Shown here: positions 44,013 through 52,567 of the stretch, piece by piece
Position numbering within the stretch: the first letter of the stretch is position 1
Layout of the letters: every line of letters begins with the position of its first letter
Assembly (NCBI GenBank): GCA_934435205.1
Contig: CAKSAK010000009.1
Location: 44,177-108,176, forward strand
Direction of reading: 5' to 3'
Length of the DNA: 64,000 nucleotides
From: an uncultured Ruminococcus sp.
GTDB lineage: Bacteria; Bacillota; Clostridia; Oscillospirales; Ruminococcaceae
Position numbers and translations under genes: made by a program
Notes under the pieces: model-generated
Database searches by the model: none
Told to the model about the DNA's origin: nothing
What the model saw: only the letters and a program-made list of their open reading frames with translations

Positions 44013-44690
44013 TCAATTGAAATGAACCATATCATAAGGATAATACTGCTCATTTTGTAAATCGTTATCATCTAGTTGGAGTCTTTTAGCAATAGCACCA
44101 GCTTCAAAGCACCAGTATCCAAAATACAGCTTGAATTTTTCATTTTTATGTGAATCGTACCATGAACTGTGAAGGTGACTTCGATACCAACCACGAAGAT
44201 ACTTCAAAAATGTTTCTTTTGTCCTATCATCTATATATTTTGTCAGCTTTTTATACTCACGCTGAAAAGATATCTTATTAATATCAATATCACTTTCAGA
44301 GCCTAAAAAAACAAAATCTATAAGATAATCATAGGTTTCTGATTCCATCAGTTTGCTTCTAAGACGCATCATTTTATCGCTATTAACACCTAAGAGATAC
44401 GCCAAAGAAGCTAAACATAGATTGTCTTCATATATAGACACATCGCCTTTTTCGCAAACCATATCTATCAACTCTTCAAATTCGTTTTTTATATCATTAA
44501 TTGAATCTCCTCTTGAATATTTTGCTATTATGAGATCTGTCTTTAAGTATATTATTTTGTTATTTATCAAGGGGACTCTTTCATCATCAATCGAACCTGA
44601 ATTCAACTTATCTTGAAATTTGCAAATTCGTTCTTTTTCCTGAGCAATAAATTCATCAAAATACGCTTTTGTTCGTATAGAATCTCTCAT
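44013..44690 (-). CDS. PoNi-type immunity protein (DUF1910/DUF1911)
   Basis: This 225-aa helical protein has the DUF1911-like C-terminus: YIDDRTKETFLKYLRGWYRS, then SSWYDSHKNE and YFGYWCFEAGAIAKRLQLDD. PoNi proteins bind and block PoNe nuclease toxins. The gene directly follows a PoNe-type nuclease module (44709-45095), so toxin and immunity are a matched pair. ATG 44690 follows AAGGCGGTATTAT. Confidence 0.82.
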   Translation of the reverse strand: MRDSIRTKAYFDEFIAQEKERICKFQDKLNSGSIDDERVPLINNKIIYLKTDLIIAKYSRGDSINDIKNEFEELIDMVCEKGDVSIYEDNLCLASLAYLLGVNSDKMMRLRSKLMESETYDYLIDFVFLGSESDIDINKISFQREYKKLTKYIDDRTKETFLKYLRGWYRSHLHSSWYDSHKNEKFKLYFGYWCFEAGAIAKRLQLDDNDLQNEQYYPYDMVHFN

Positions 44691-44708
44691 ATAATACCGC
44701 CTTTTTGA

Positions 44709-45248
44709 TTATTTTACAACATAGCCTTTACTATCGATAGTTTTAACAGATGTTGTAGCTTTAACCCCACCGTTAGTTCCAGGACTGGTTTTAACTCTAA
44801 ATAATTCTCTGCTGTACCCTTCTGTTAATATATCATCAGCTACCTCTGGACCAACAACTTTATCCAGATTTTTAGATATCCAAGTATCAGACATCTGCCT
44901 TCCGCTATTTTTGGTATTACCCAATTGCGAAGAACCATATTTAGCTTCAGCTACAACATATTTTGGTTGTACGTTAGGATTGTTATTCTTATATACACCA
45001 TCTATTCCATGATGAATTTTATCATCCAATGATACAATTCTATCATCACCCATTCTTGAGAAATTGGAATTCTCATAATGATCATCCATTTTCATTTCAC
45101 ATTAATTACCTTTTTGCTGTTTAGTCTTTAGCTCAGTCTCACCAGATTCAACTTTCTTTACACAATCACTGTTATGAACCCAAACTCCATTTTCGCCAAC
45201 ATAATAAGTATGGAAATCCTCTACCTGAAAATTATACACATTAAATAG
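44709..45248 (-). pseudogene. Hint fragment plus PoNe-type DNase toxin module, split by one in-frame TAA
   Basis: The upstream part (45248 to about 45113) encodes only the end of a Hint domain (NVYNFQVEDFHTYYVGENG, VWVHN) and a linker, then TAA. The same frame goes on as CEMKMDDHYENSNFSRMGDD. The module has HHGIDGVYKNNN and KYVVAEAKYGSSQLGNT, then GRQMSDTWI, the PD-(D/E)xK-like core of PoNe nucleases. ATG 45095 could start a free-standing 128-aa toxin. Its PoNi-like immunity gene is intact next door. Confidence 0.75.
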
Positions 45249-45297
45249 TTAACACAGCATATTGCTTAATTTGTCATGTATGAAAATTTTCCTGTGT

Positions 45298-45723
45298 TTA
45301 ATCATAGTAATGTTGTTTGTAAAAAATAGCGTTCTCCACTTGTCCATCAGGACAGAACAGCCCCAAGCCAAGCTTTTCACTTGAATAACCGTCCTCATCT
45401 TGAATCATATCATCTGTTATCTTTGCAAATTCCATTAAGGTCTTTTCAAGATCAGTGCTTAATTCAATTTTTTTGTTATCATAAATCAATATAATCAATT
45501 CATCAGTATATATAGGAAAAATCTCAACTGCTTCAAAAACTTCGTTTTTATCACTAAGAAGATAAAAAAAGTTATAATCATCTATAAATCCATCAGAAGA
45601 TGGATAACCATAATTATTTGTTGAAATTGGCTCTCCTAACATTTTGGTTAGTTCATTTCGTGTCATTCCAAAGACACATTTTCCTACCGAAATGTACGGT
45701 TCAACTTTAATCTCTATACTCAT
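45298..45723 (-). CDS. Probable immunity protein, GMTxxEL family
   Basis: This 141-aa protein begins with EPYISVGKCVFGMTRNELTK, a repeat-like fold start also seen at 49023 (ESVGKYKLGMTYHKLIK). Both may bind toxin modules. Its ATG overlaps the stop of the Hint-toxin gene at 45720 (ATGA), so it is most likely the cognate immunity gene. No named family is recognised. Confidence 0.65.
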   Translation of the reverse strand: MSIEIKVEPYISVGKCVFGMTRNELTKMLGEPISTNNYGYPSSDGFIDDYNFFYLLSDKNEVFEAVEIFPIYTDELIILIYDNKKIELSTDLEKTLMEFAKITDDMIQDEDGYSSEKLGLGLFCPDGQVENAIFYKQHYYD

Positions 45724-46724
45724 TTTGCCTTACCATCCTTTAGTAATTTATTCATGTATTGTTGAGCTTCCTTGATGCTTGAATCATATTTACCAGGAAA
45801 TCTCGACATAATATCAGCAACATCCATATCAAAAGCATCTTGGATTTTGCCTGCTTTAATTAATTCTCTTTGTTTCGCACGATATTCTCTGGCACTTTTG
45901 GAACTACCATAACTATTCGTCTTGGTATGATCAGAACTTTTCATAGAAATGCTAGGACCATTAACTTTTTTATCATAAGTACCTACCGTATTTTTAACAT
46001 CGTCGGGATATGAATCATTTGCTGGCATATGATGTGCATCACTTTGTTCTCTTCTTTGCTTACCTAAATTATCTTCCTTATTTAGTTTTCTTACTTTTTC
46101 ATATGATCCACCACATTCTGCATTATGCACCCAAACACAATTTTCACCGACATAGTAAGTATGAAAATCTTCAACTTGAAAATTATACACCGTTGTAGGA
46201 TTACTTGTCAACTCTATTTCTAAACTTTCAAGTAGTAATACATTACCACTTGAATCCAACAGTTCATCCCCAACATCAAGTTCACCAGCATTAATAAAGC
46301 CTTTATCTTTTACATAGAATGGATGACTTTCAGTAGTAACAATCTCCTCACCATTTATAACCAGATGAATCAGTTTGGAGTTTTCCATTACGAAGGTTTC
46401 AAGTACTGTTTTCTCAGAAGTTTCAAATGTTTCAGGGTCTGTTGAAATGACTTTATCTCCTGACTTTATCGTTTCTATGGCAACCATTCCGGCAACCGCC
46501 ATTACAAGCGTTCCCGCCACAAAACATGACGGTTTAACTCCTGCACTGTTAGCTGCCTTGTTAAATCCGCTGTTCATTCCGCCGGTAAAAACAGCTACAC
46601 TTGCTATAGTCGTCTGAGCTACATTGTATATAGAACTCTCATGCAAAGCCGCATTAAAGTCACTAAACCAGTTGTCACCAAACAATATCTTTGAACCTAA
46701 TGCGAGAGTATCAAAGCCTCCCAT
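45720..46724 (-). CDS. Hint-domain polymorphic toxin with HHMPA-type C-terminal module, N-terminus lost
   Basis: This frame encodes 334 residues. Residues 1-65 are a linker, then a complete Hint domain begins at the nucleophile in SCFVAGTLVMAVAGMVAIET and ends at DFHTYYVGENCVWVHNAE. The toxin module at about 205-334 has SDAHHMPANDSY, GPSISMKSSDHTKTNS and IQDAFDMDVADIMSRF, a module also found on Rhs-type toxins and probably nuclease-like. ATG 46724 has no SD and the frame is closed by a TGA about 10 codons upstream, so the secretion N-terminus is missing. Immunity gene overlaps its stop. Confidence 0.72.
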   Translation of the reverse strand: MGGFDTLALGSKILFGDNWFSDFNAALHESSIYNVAQTTIASVAVFTGGMNSGFNKAANSAGVKPSCFVAGTLVMAVAGMVAIETIKSGDKVISTDPETFETSEKTVLETFVMENSKLIHLVINGEEIVTTESHPFYVKDKGFINAGELDVGDELLDSSGNVLLLESLEIELTSNPTTVYNFQVEDFHTYYVGENCVWVHNAECGGSYEKVRKLNKEDNLGKQRREQSDAHHMPANDSYPDDVKNTVGTYDKKVNGPSISMKSSDHTKTNSYGSSKSAREYRAKQRELIKAGKIQDAFDMDVADIMSRFPGKYDSSIKEAQQYMNKLLKDGKAK

Positions 46725-46792
46725 TACAAATGTGATAGCTCCACTGATTTGCGTTCAATAATCAAGCCTAAGTTCATAAATAAAAACTAGAT

Positions 46793-47131
46793 TCACTCAT
46801 CATCTTCTAATAATGCTTCTCTATCCATTTCTTCCTCAACTTGCTCTTCTGTCTGCTTGTATGATACAAGTAAATTATTCAGATATTCTTCACTTGTTAG
46901 CTTTCCCTCTACATAGATATAGCTATTTATTCCTTCTTTGGACAAATCTTTTTTAACGTGTAAAAGTGTCTTTATTCCGTTCGCACGTATAATATCACAC
47001 TTATACACATAATCGTTGTTTGAAACAATTTGTTTGATTTGTGAAATGGGTAGTTCTTGATATTTACGTATAATTTTAGCTATATTAGCTGTGAATACTG
47101 AACTCTCCAGTTTTAAGCCTACAGTTCTCAT
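46793..47131 (-). CDS. Hypothetical protein, probable immunity protein
   Basis: This 112-aa protein starts at ATG 47131 (MRTVGLKLESSVF) after TAAGGAGATTACT. It has a charged C-terminus (EEQVEEEMDREALLEDDE) and no membrane segment. It is the third of a tight run of small genes between two toxin remnants. No family is recognised. Confidence 0.55.
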   Translation of the reverse strand: MRTVGLKLESSVFTANIAKIIRKYQELPISQIKQIVSNNDYVYKCDIIRANGIKTLLHVKKDLSKEGINSYIYVEGKLTSEEYLNNLLVSYKQTEEQVEEEMDREALLEDDE

Positions 47132-47152
47132 AGTAATCTCCTTAAAAATCAA

Positions 47153-47701
47153 TTATTGTTTTAACGGGTTCTCCTCTATCGTCACTTCTTCATATCTATT
47201 GCTATTTTCGGAGCATTTAACTCTAATAGTCAGCTCTTGTTCATCTTCTAGGACTTCATAATAGTGTTTTTCAATCGGATCATAGTCACTTTGCAAAGCC
47301 AATGGCTCATCAACTTTTTTCATTACTACTCCGTTCCTGCAAATACATATATCACACCTGTCTCCGAACATTGTTCTGTTCACACGGACAATTACTGATA
47401 TATCATCAGATGAATATATAATATGATTTTTCCAGTCAGAAAACATATCCCTGCCAACAAAATTGATTATTACCGCAATTATCAATAAGCCAAGTGTTGC
47501 GATCTTTGACAGGGCACCTTTTTGGTATTTTATTAGCTTTACGATCGTCAATGCTATCACAAGGTACGACAGATAAGTGCATAAAAGCAATACGCTGATA
47601 TGGTCGCTGAATAGCTCGTAATACCTGTTTACAAATAGCAACAATAGAATGAAAATCAGTAAAAATGTATTTATCTTAGTGAGCACATTATATTTTTTCA
47701 T
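47153..47701 (-). CDS. Membrane protein with outer-face domain, probable immunity protein
   Basis: This 182-aa protein has four hydrophobic segments (about residues 10-27, 37-54, 65-84 and a weak one) and a C-terminal soluble domain (DDISVIVRVNRTMFGDRCDI, EQELTIRVKCSENSN). I favour ATG 47701 (MKKYNVLTK). Such small membrane proteins guard against toxins that act at the envelope. No named family is recognised. Confidence 0.55.
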   Translation of the reverse strand: MKKYNVLTKINTFLLIFILLLLFVNRYYELFSDHISVLLLCTYLSYLVIALTIVKLIKYQKGALSKIATLGLLIIAVIINFVGRDMFSDWKNHIIYSSDDISVIVRVNRTMFGDRCDICICRNGVVMKKVDEPLALQSDYDPIEKHYYEVLEDEQELTIRVKCSENSNRYEEVTIEENPLKQ

Positions 47702-47726
47702 AAAATTACAGTAACTCAACTTACGC

Positions 47727-48062
47727 TTAAAATCTATTGCAAAACATATCTGTGATTTCCCCTGTATCCATATCTATTATCAAGTATCTTCCTAAAGTAT
47801 CAACGACTGTCAACCCTTTGGTTATTGTGATGCCCACATACGGAAGCTGTTTTTGACCAATAAATTTGCTGTCAGGCTTTTTGATTTTCCACAACTTGTG
47901 AAGTTCATTATCAAAGCAATAAACTAAGTTATAGTCGTCGCCTGTGAAGTCCTCAAGTATAATCAGATACTCTGACATAACGATATAATCTATTATTTTT
48001 CTTTTCATAGTTACCGACTTATCGTTATATGTGAGAATGTTATTCATAATGGATACTTTCAA
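47727..48062 (-). CDS. Hypothetical protein, probable immunity protein
   Basis: This 111-aa protein starts at TTG 48062 after AAGGAGATGTTTTT. It looks like a small beta-sheet protein (YLIILEDFTGDDYNLVYCFD, GLTVVDTLGRYLIIDMDTGE). It directly follows a broken toxin module at 48075 and so may be its immunity protein. No family is recognised. Confidence 0.55.
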   Translation of the reverse strand: MKVSIMNNILTYNDKSVTMKRKIIDYIVMSEYLIILEDFTGDDYNLVYCFDNELHKLWKIKKPDSKFIGQKQLPYVGITITKGLTVVDTLGRYLIIDMDTGEITDMFCNRF

Positions 48063-48074
48063 AAAAACATCTCC

Positions 48075-48577
48075 TTATATTTTTCTTTTATTGTAAAACC
48101 ATTCAGCTTTCTCTTGACCCAAAAGGTTATACTGTTGCGCTCCCGAATCACCGCCAAACAATGCATTTACAATTCCTGTTTCAATTTCAGTTCCAGAGGG
48201 AACCCTAACATCTGTAATATAATATGGTTCATCAGGAAGTGAGTACTTAATTTTTATTTCTCTAGCTGTTAATCCCTCAATATCCTCATATTTCATTATC
48301 CAACTTGATACCTGTTTGCCTTTTGAGGAATATACACGAACAAATCGCTGATCAGTTTCATATTTAATGTACTTTATTTTGTTCCATCAAGATATGGAGG
48401 GCCATATCCAAAATCTTTCTTGTATGCTTCATTAACAGTTTTAGAGTTTTTAGTTTCTATAAGTTTGCAATCTGTTTTATTCGTTGTATATTCAGAAGTT
48501 AAACTTGTGTAACAATCCTTTACATTCTGCCTTAAATCATGCCCTATCAGTAGCATTGTTAACAAAGCAGAAATCAA
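48075..48577 (-). pseudogene. Toxin module split by a one-base frameshift in an A-run
   Basis: Frame 1 (48577-48374) ends TVNEAYKKDFGYGPPYLDGT, K, TAA. Shifting by -1 in the run ACAAAAT lets it continue as IKYIKYETDQRFVRVYSSKG, IMKYEDIEGLTAREI, YSLPDEPYYITDVRVPSGT to the stop at 48075. Together this is a single C-terminal toxin domain; the second half is a pattern seen at the end of several polymorphic toxins. The 5' end has no SD and borders another gene, so it is also truncated. Confidence 0.65.
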
Positions 48578-48584
48578 ATAACTT

Positions 48585-48818
48585 TTATTCTTCCGGCTTA
48601 TATACTTTTACTAAATTGTAAGAATCATCAAACAAAGTTATTCTGCCACATTTTTCGCAATGCCAAACATTATAGCGAGGATATGGAATGTCCAAAACGT
48701 GTATGTATTCGTTTTTCTGTATCTCACACCACTCCCTGTCTGAATAAACATAATATTCCGTATCGTTAGGGTCAAGCTGATTTGTAAGCATATTCCCACA
48801 TCGACAGTATACCCTCAT
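48585..48818 (-). CDS. Zinc-ribbon protein, probable immunity protein
   Basis: This 77-aa protein has two Cys pairs (CRCG near the start, HCEKCGRI at about residue 53) that suggest a zinc ribbon. ATG 48818 follows ATAGGAGAGATGAAA. A diverged second copy lies just upstream at 48864-49013, and both end in VKVYKPEE. Function is inferred from its place in the island. Confidence 0.55.
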   Translation of the reverse strand: MRVYCRCGNMLTNQLDPNDTEYYVYSDREWCEIQKNEYIHVLDIPYPRYNVWHCEKCGRITLFDDSYNLVKVYKPEE

Positions 48819-48863
48819 TTTCATCTCTCCTATCTATCATATAAACAACAGACCAGATCACTT

Positions 48864-49013
48864 TTATTCTTCCGGCTTATATACTTTTACAACCTTATTG
48901 TTTTTGAACAAATATATACTGCCACATTTTTCACATCTCCGCACATCATATTTCAAATCATTTGGTTTTGGCTGATATACGCGCATGCTTCTGTGTTTAC
49001 AACATAATCTCAA
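48864..49013 (-). pseudogene. Shortened paralog of the zinc-ribbon gene
   Basis: A 49-codon frame beginning LRLCCKHRSMRVYQPK and ending RRCEKCGSIYLFKN, VKVYKPEE is a duplicated and shortened form of the gene at 48585. The only start is TTG 49013. The last 30 bases are nearly identical in both copies. Confidence 0.5.
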
Positions 49014-49022
49014 GTTAAACCC

Positions 49023-49433
49023 CTACGGATAATAAATACTGATTGCATCTATAGGTACTTTATATTCATCACAGTTATCTTCATCTTTTAATTCAAAGCA
49101 TATACCCGATATATCTCGTAATTCATAAGTCGGCACAATATCATATTCACCGGTTTTGATGTCACCGATGTATTCTTTAACATCAGCCAAGGAAGAACCT
49201 ATACCTATGGTATCATTAAATGTTCCTTTGAAATCCCCATATACTGTAATCTGCATAATAACATTATTAACCAGCAAGAACACCATATTCTTTGTTACAA
49301 TTTTAATACAAGTTGGTAATACTAGCTTCTTATATGCAATATTTTCTAATTGAATAGTTTTTATCAACTTATGATATGTCATTCCCAACTTATATTTGCC
49401 AACACTTTCCCCAGGTATAATTTGCAATTTCAT
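49023..49433 (-). CDS. Probable immunity protein, GMTxxEL family
   Basis: This 136-aa protein starts MKLQIIPGESVGKYKLGM and shares the SVGK-x-x-x-GMT opening and length with the protein at 45298. It is probably beta-rich (VVFLLVNNVIMQITVYGDF). ATG 49433 follows AAAGGAGAACTTAC. Likely a family of immunity proteins used more than once in the island. Confidence 0.6.
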   Translation of the reverse strand: MKLQIIPGESVGKYKLGMTYHKLIKTIQLENIAYKKLVLPTCIKIVTKNMVFLLVNNVIMQITVYGDFKGTFNDTIGIGSSLADVKEYIGDIKTGEYDIVPTYELRDISGICFELKDEDNCDEYKVPIDAISIYYP

Positions 49434-49451
49434 GTAAGTTCTCCTTTTTAT

Positions 49452-49486
49452 TTTTGCCGTACAGATTTTAGTCTGTACGGCAAAAA
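49452..49486. terminator. Perfect 15-bp hairpin terminator in the toxin island
   Basis: TTTTTGCCGTACAGA, loop TTTTAG, TCTGTACGGCAAAAA. On the minus strand it ends the pentapeptide-repeat transcript. Confidence 0.8.
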
Positions 49487-49498
49487 TAATAGCAATAG

Positions 49499-50017
49499 CT
49501 AAATATTATAGTTAAGTAGATATTGAAGAGCTTTTTCATCCGATAATATTACGGGTGTTTCGATTGTTCCAAAATTAATGTTCTCAAAAAATGCGTTTTT
49601 TAATCCCTTACAGTTATTTATTGTAATATCGTGAAATGAACAATTTGAAAAATAACTATTCTCGAAATTAACATTTTCAAACATAACAGATTCAAATTTG
49701 CATTTTTCAAAATTGTTTCCACATATTAAAGAATCAAAAAAGGAGATAGAACTAAGATTAATATCATTAAACTCATTTCTTATAAAATTAGTATGGCAAA
49801 TACTGCAATTAGATAATGATGAATACCCAAATTTATTTTTACCAATACGAGCAGTTGAAAAAGTACAATAATCCAATTGGCTTTCGAAAATCATTGAATC
49901 ATATAGTTCAAAATTGCTATGATTTACTTTAAAAAAATTACAATCTGCAACATAAATAGATTCGTAATGAGGTTCACTAAGATAAGAAAATGATTTATTT
50001 TCGTAATTCCTAAACAT
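49499..50017 (-). CDS. Pentapeptide-repeat protein, copy 1
   Basis: This 172-aa protein has repeated five-residue units with central Phe/Leu (NFELYDSMIFES, NKFGYSSLSNCSI, NFEKCKFESVMFENVNFENS, YFSNCSFHDI), giving a right-handed beta-helix. It lies 12 bases after a nuclease toxin, so it may be its immunity protein. A close paralog is at 59418. ATG 50017 follows AATGGAGATGCTAT. Confidence 0.8.
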   Translation of the reverse strand: MFRNYENKSFSYLSEPHYESIYVADCNFFKVNHSNFELYDSMIFESQLDYCTFSTARIGKNKFGYSSLSNCSICHTNFIRNEFNDINLSSISFFDSLICGNNFEKCKFESVMFENVNFENSYFSNCSFHDITINNCKGLKNAFFENINFGTIETPVILSDEKALQYLLNYNI

Positions 50018-50029
50018 ATAGCATCTCCA

Positions 50030-52165
50030 TTAATAGTACCACAAGATATACTCAGAATATCCCATTTCTTCCAATGCAGCTTTAAGTTCAAACAAATGCT
50101 CATTTGTTAAACCAACAGTATCTATTATTACATAATAACCTTTCTTGATTTCTTTTGTAACATCCGCCGTTGCGTTTTGTAATTTAAATGCGCCTTTTCT
50201 TGGAGCGGTTTGACCATTTGGATATGAGCGAAAGCTTTTTATATCATATTTTTTATTTGTTGATGTATCAATATAATCTGCACCACCGTTTGCTTGAGAA
50301 TCTCGCACAACTTTGCCTAAATAGCCCTTCTGTTCCATCTCTAATACAACTCGTCGTTCTCTAAGGCTTCCTGTGGACATTTTATTACCTCGAGCAGGAT
50401 CTCTAGCTAGCGATTCCATTTCTTCTGCGGTACGCCCTCCTGTATATACTTCATTAGAATCATATAGCTTATAATTCTTAAGACCTTCTTCTGTTTCTTC
50501 TGACAATGTATAATTATAATTGAAATTATAGGAAGTCGGTCCATTATATATGACATTACTAATATCAAATAACCAAATTGCTGTCGCAATTTTAAAACAC
50601 TCAGACCATTCAGCATAATCTTTATTTGCAATATAGCTTAAACTGTTATTTTGTTCATGTAATATATAATCTTGAACTATTGTAGAACCTTCATAAAATA
50701 ATGAATGACCATATAGTTTCTTATATGCTTTCCATATAGTAGGCATATTGCTTGAACTGTATTCCACTAAACCATTATTGTAAAAATCATCTTGAATCTC
50801 TTCGATATCTTTATTATCTTTATGCTTTCTACACAATTCAATAGCTGTTACTGCCTTAGATATATTATCGATCATATCAAAATGATAATATGTTTGATTA
50901 TATAGTAACTCTAGCGCATAAACGATCTCAAAAAAATCAGCGTTTTTAAAAAAGTTAATTACTTTTAACTCTTCGTCGGAAGCTTTATTGATTGGATCAA
51001 AATCTTCCATATCGTCCAGCCCATCCCCATCAGTATCAGCTTTAGAGGGGTCAGAATTCATATGATGATAGTATTTGAACGTTGAAGGATTGCCCTGCTT
51101 GCCAGGTATTTCAACCTTCGTAAGCTCAACATCGACTTCTTCATTGTCATCAAGGCCGTCATCATCCGTGTCAGCTTTCATATAATCGGTATTAACAATT
51201 TTGCAATTTGAGCTTACAATAAGTCCGCTCATTTCTTCAATATCTGTAAAACCGTCACCATCAGTGTCTGTTTCTCCAACAAAGGTCTTAGGACCTATTT
51301 CATTGCAGCTTTGATTTATTTCAGCAGCGGTCTTAGTAGAGTATACCTTGCCGCCTGTCAGCTGTGCATAACCTATCAATGCAGCTGTATTAAAATCACC
51401 AATACAGAAAAAGTAAATAGGTATCTTGTTATTAATTGCAAGCTTAAGAAATCTACTGTCAACTGATACACTGCTGTCAGTAATAAAAACAATTTTAGAG
51501 TTATACCCCATAGCCTCATCATTGAGTATAACTGCTGCTAAACCAATTCCATAACTAGCATTAGCAGTTCTGCTGTAATAAATCGGATCCCATTTCAACG
51601 CACTTTTGACACTCGTAAAATCGGTGTTCATTCCACCAGCATTCTGGTAGGTCAAAAAGCTCATAATATCTGAATCCGACATTGAGTCTACAATATTACT
51701 AACTATAAGTTCATTTCGATTTGCGTTATTAACATTATATATATTTGAACTTTTTGATATTAACACAGTTGCATTTGGAATATGCTGGCCTTTTGATTCG
51801 TTTATTTTGCTGTAAATATCCCGCCATGCTCTATACCATTCTTTTCCGTCAACAATCATATACTTACTGAAGTGTGTAGTCTCCACACTTACAGTAGAAT
51901 TCTCCTCATCAAGCAAGGTATCCAGCTCAACAAAATTGTCATTTTCTTCATCATACCACAAAAACAGCAGATTGTCAAACTCGGTATCTCCAAGCTTTGA
52001 CTTGTCGATCACATAAGTAAGCGTAGCAGTATCAAACTGTGAAGTCGTTTCAATTGAGAAAGGCTCGCCGATCAAACCCACAACATCAGAACAAAGAATG
52101 TCTTTATTCATAATGCTTTCAACAGTTGTGGTCTTCTGAAGATTTCCCGTGCCCTCCATAGACAC
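50030..52165 (-). CDS. VWA / calcium-repeat toxin with CdiA-type nuclease C-terminus
   Basis: This 711-aa frame has a VWA-like domain at about residues 120-300 (TVLISKSSNIYNV, GYNSKIVFITDSSVSVDSRF), three thrombospondin type 3-like calcium repeats (DTDGDGFTDIEEM, DTDDDGLDDNEEV, DTDGDGLDDMEDF) and a helical middle. A C-terminal nuclease-like module from about 600 follows (REKR-type RRVVLEMEQKGYLGKVVRD, NGGADYIDTSTNKKYDIKSF). The ending resembles the CdiA-CT tRNase/EndoU-like PD-(D/E)xK group. GTG 52165 lacks an SD; the real signal peptide at 52368 is in another frame. Secretion is therefore doubtful in this strain. Confidence 0.7.
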   Translation of the reverse strand: MSMEGTGNLQKTTTVESIMNKDILCSDVVGLIGEPFSIETTSQFDTATLTYVIDKSKLGDTEFDNLLFLWYDEENDNFVELDTLLDEENSTVSVETTHFSKYMIVDGKEWYRAWRDIYSKINESKGQHIPNATVLISKSSNIYNVNNANRNELIVSNIVDSMSDSDIMSFLTYQNAGGMNTDFTSVKSALKWDPIYYSRTANASYGIGLAAVILNDEAMGYNSKIVFITDSSVSVDSRFLKLAINNKIPIYFFCIGDFNTAALIGYAQLTGGKVYSTKTAAEINQSCNEIGPKTFVGETDTDGDGFTDIEEMSGLIVSSNCKIVNTDYMKADTDDDGLDDNEEVDVELTKVEIPGKQGNPSTFKYYHHMNSDPSKADTDGDGLDDMEDFDPINKASDEELKVINFFKNADFFEIVYALELLYNQTYYHFDMIDNISKAVTAIELCRKHKDNKDIEEIQDDFYNNGLVEYSSSNMPTIWKAYKKLYGHSLFYEGSTIVQDYILHEQNNSLSYIANKDYAEWSECFKIATAIWLFDISNVIYNGPTSYNFNYNYTLSEETEEGLKNYKLYDSNEVYTGGRTAEEMESLARDPARGNKMSTGSLRERRVVLEMEQKGYLGKVVRDSQANGGADYIDTSTNKKYDIKSFRSYPNGQTAPRKGAFKLQNATADVTKEIKKGYYVIIDTVGLTNEHLFELKAALEEMGYSEYILWYY

Positions 52166-52269
52166 ACGAACCTCGGTAACAGCGCAATCTTCATTTTCTA
52201 CCTTATGAATAAATGTTTGGAAACGCTTTTCATCACCGTCAGGGGTACCGTTTCCGTCTGTATCGGGAT

Positions 52270-52368
52270 TCAGCGGATCGGTTTCAAAGTAGATCTCGTC
52301 GCCGTCGTCAAGGCAAGTGTGCCTGACAATGCTCGTTTCAGCTTTGTCTTTGTTTTGAATCTGAACAT
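52270..52368 (-). pseudogene. Signal peptide of the VWA/calcium-repeat toxin, out of frame
   Basis: ATG 52368 follows GGAGGAAGAAAA and encodes MFRFKTKTKLKRALSGTLAL, TTA, a clean Sec signal, then soon stops. At 52310-52325 the other frame takes over as CLDDGDEIYFETDPLNPDTD, a calcium-repeat segment that runs into the large toxin frame. The join lies in TTGACGACGGCGACGAG, which can be read as signal-peptide end or as LDDGDE, so an internal deletion by short homology probably fused them out of frame. Confidence 0.65.
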
Positions 52369-52415
52369 TTTTCTTCCTCCATAATTTTTATTTTAGTTAA
52401 ATCACTAACGGCACA

Positions 52416-52444
52416 ACTATACTATAAAAATAGTCATTTTTCAA
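52416..52444 (-). promoter_or_regulatory. Promoter of the toxin gene
   Basis: On the minus strand TTGAAA (52444-52439), 17 bases, TATAGT (52421-52416). Confidence 0.6.
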
Positions 52445-52492
52445 CAAAATTCGTGTAAACACCCTTTTTTTTCTTGTAAAGCTCAAAAAAGC

Positions 52493-52521
52493 TTGATTTG
52501 TGCGTCCAAATATTGTATAAT
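52493..52521 (+). promoter_or_regulatory. Promoter of the two-component pair
   Basis: TTGATT at 52493-52498, 17 bases, TATAAT at 52516-52521. Confidence 0.65.
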
Positions 52522-52567
52522 AAACAAAGCTGAAATAAATGCAAAACTTTAATGACGGGAGGTTTTT

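Noticed and set aside
50030..52165. Dockerin/cellulosome role for the calcium-repeat protein
   Set aside because: The DTDGDG repeats are three thrombospondin-type units in mid-protein, not a paired C-terminal dockerin, and the end is nuclease-like.
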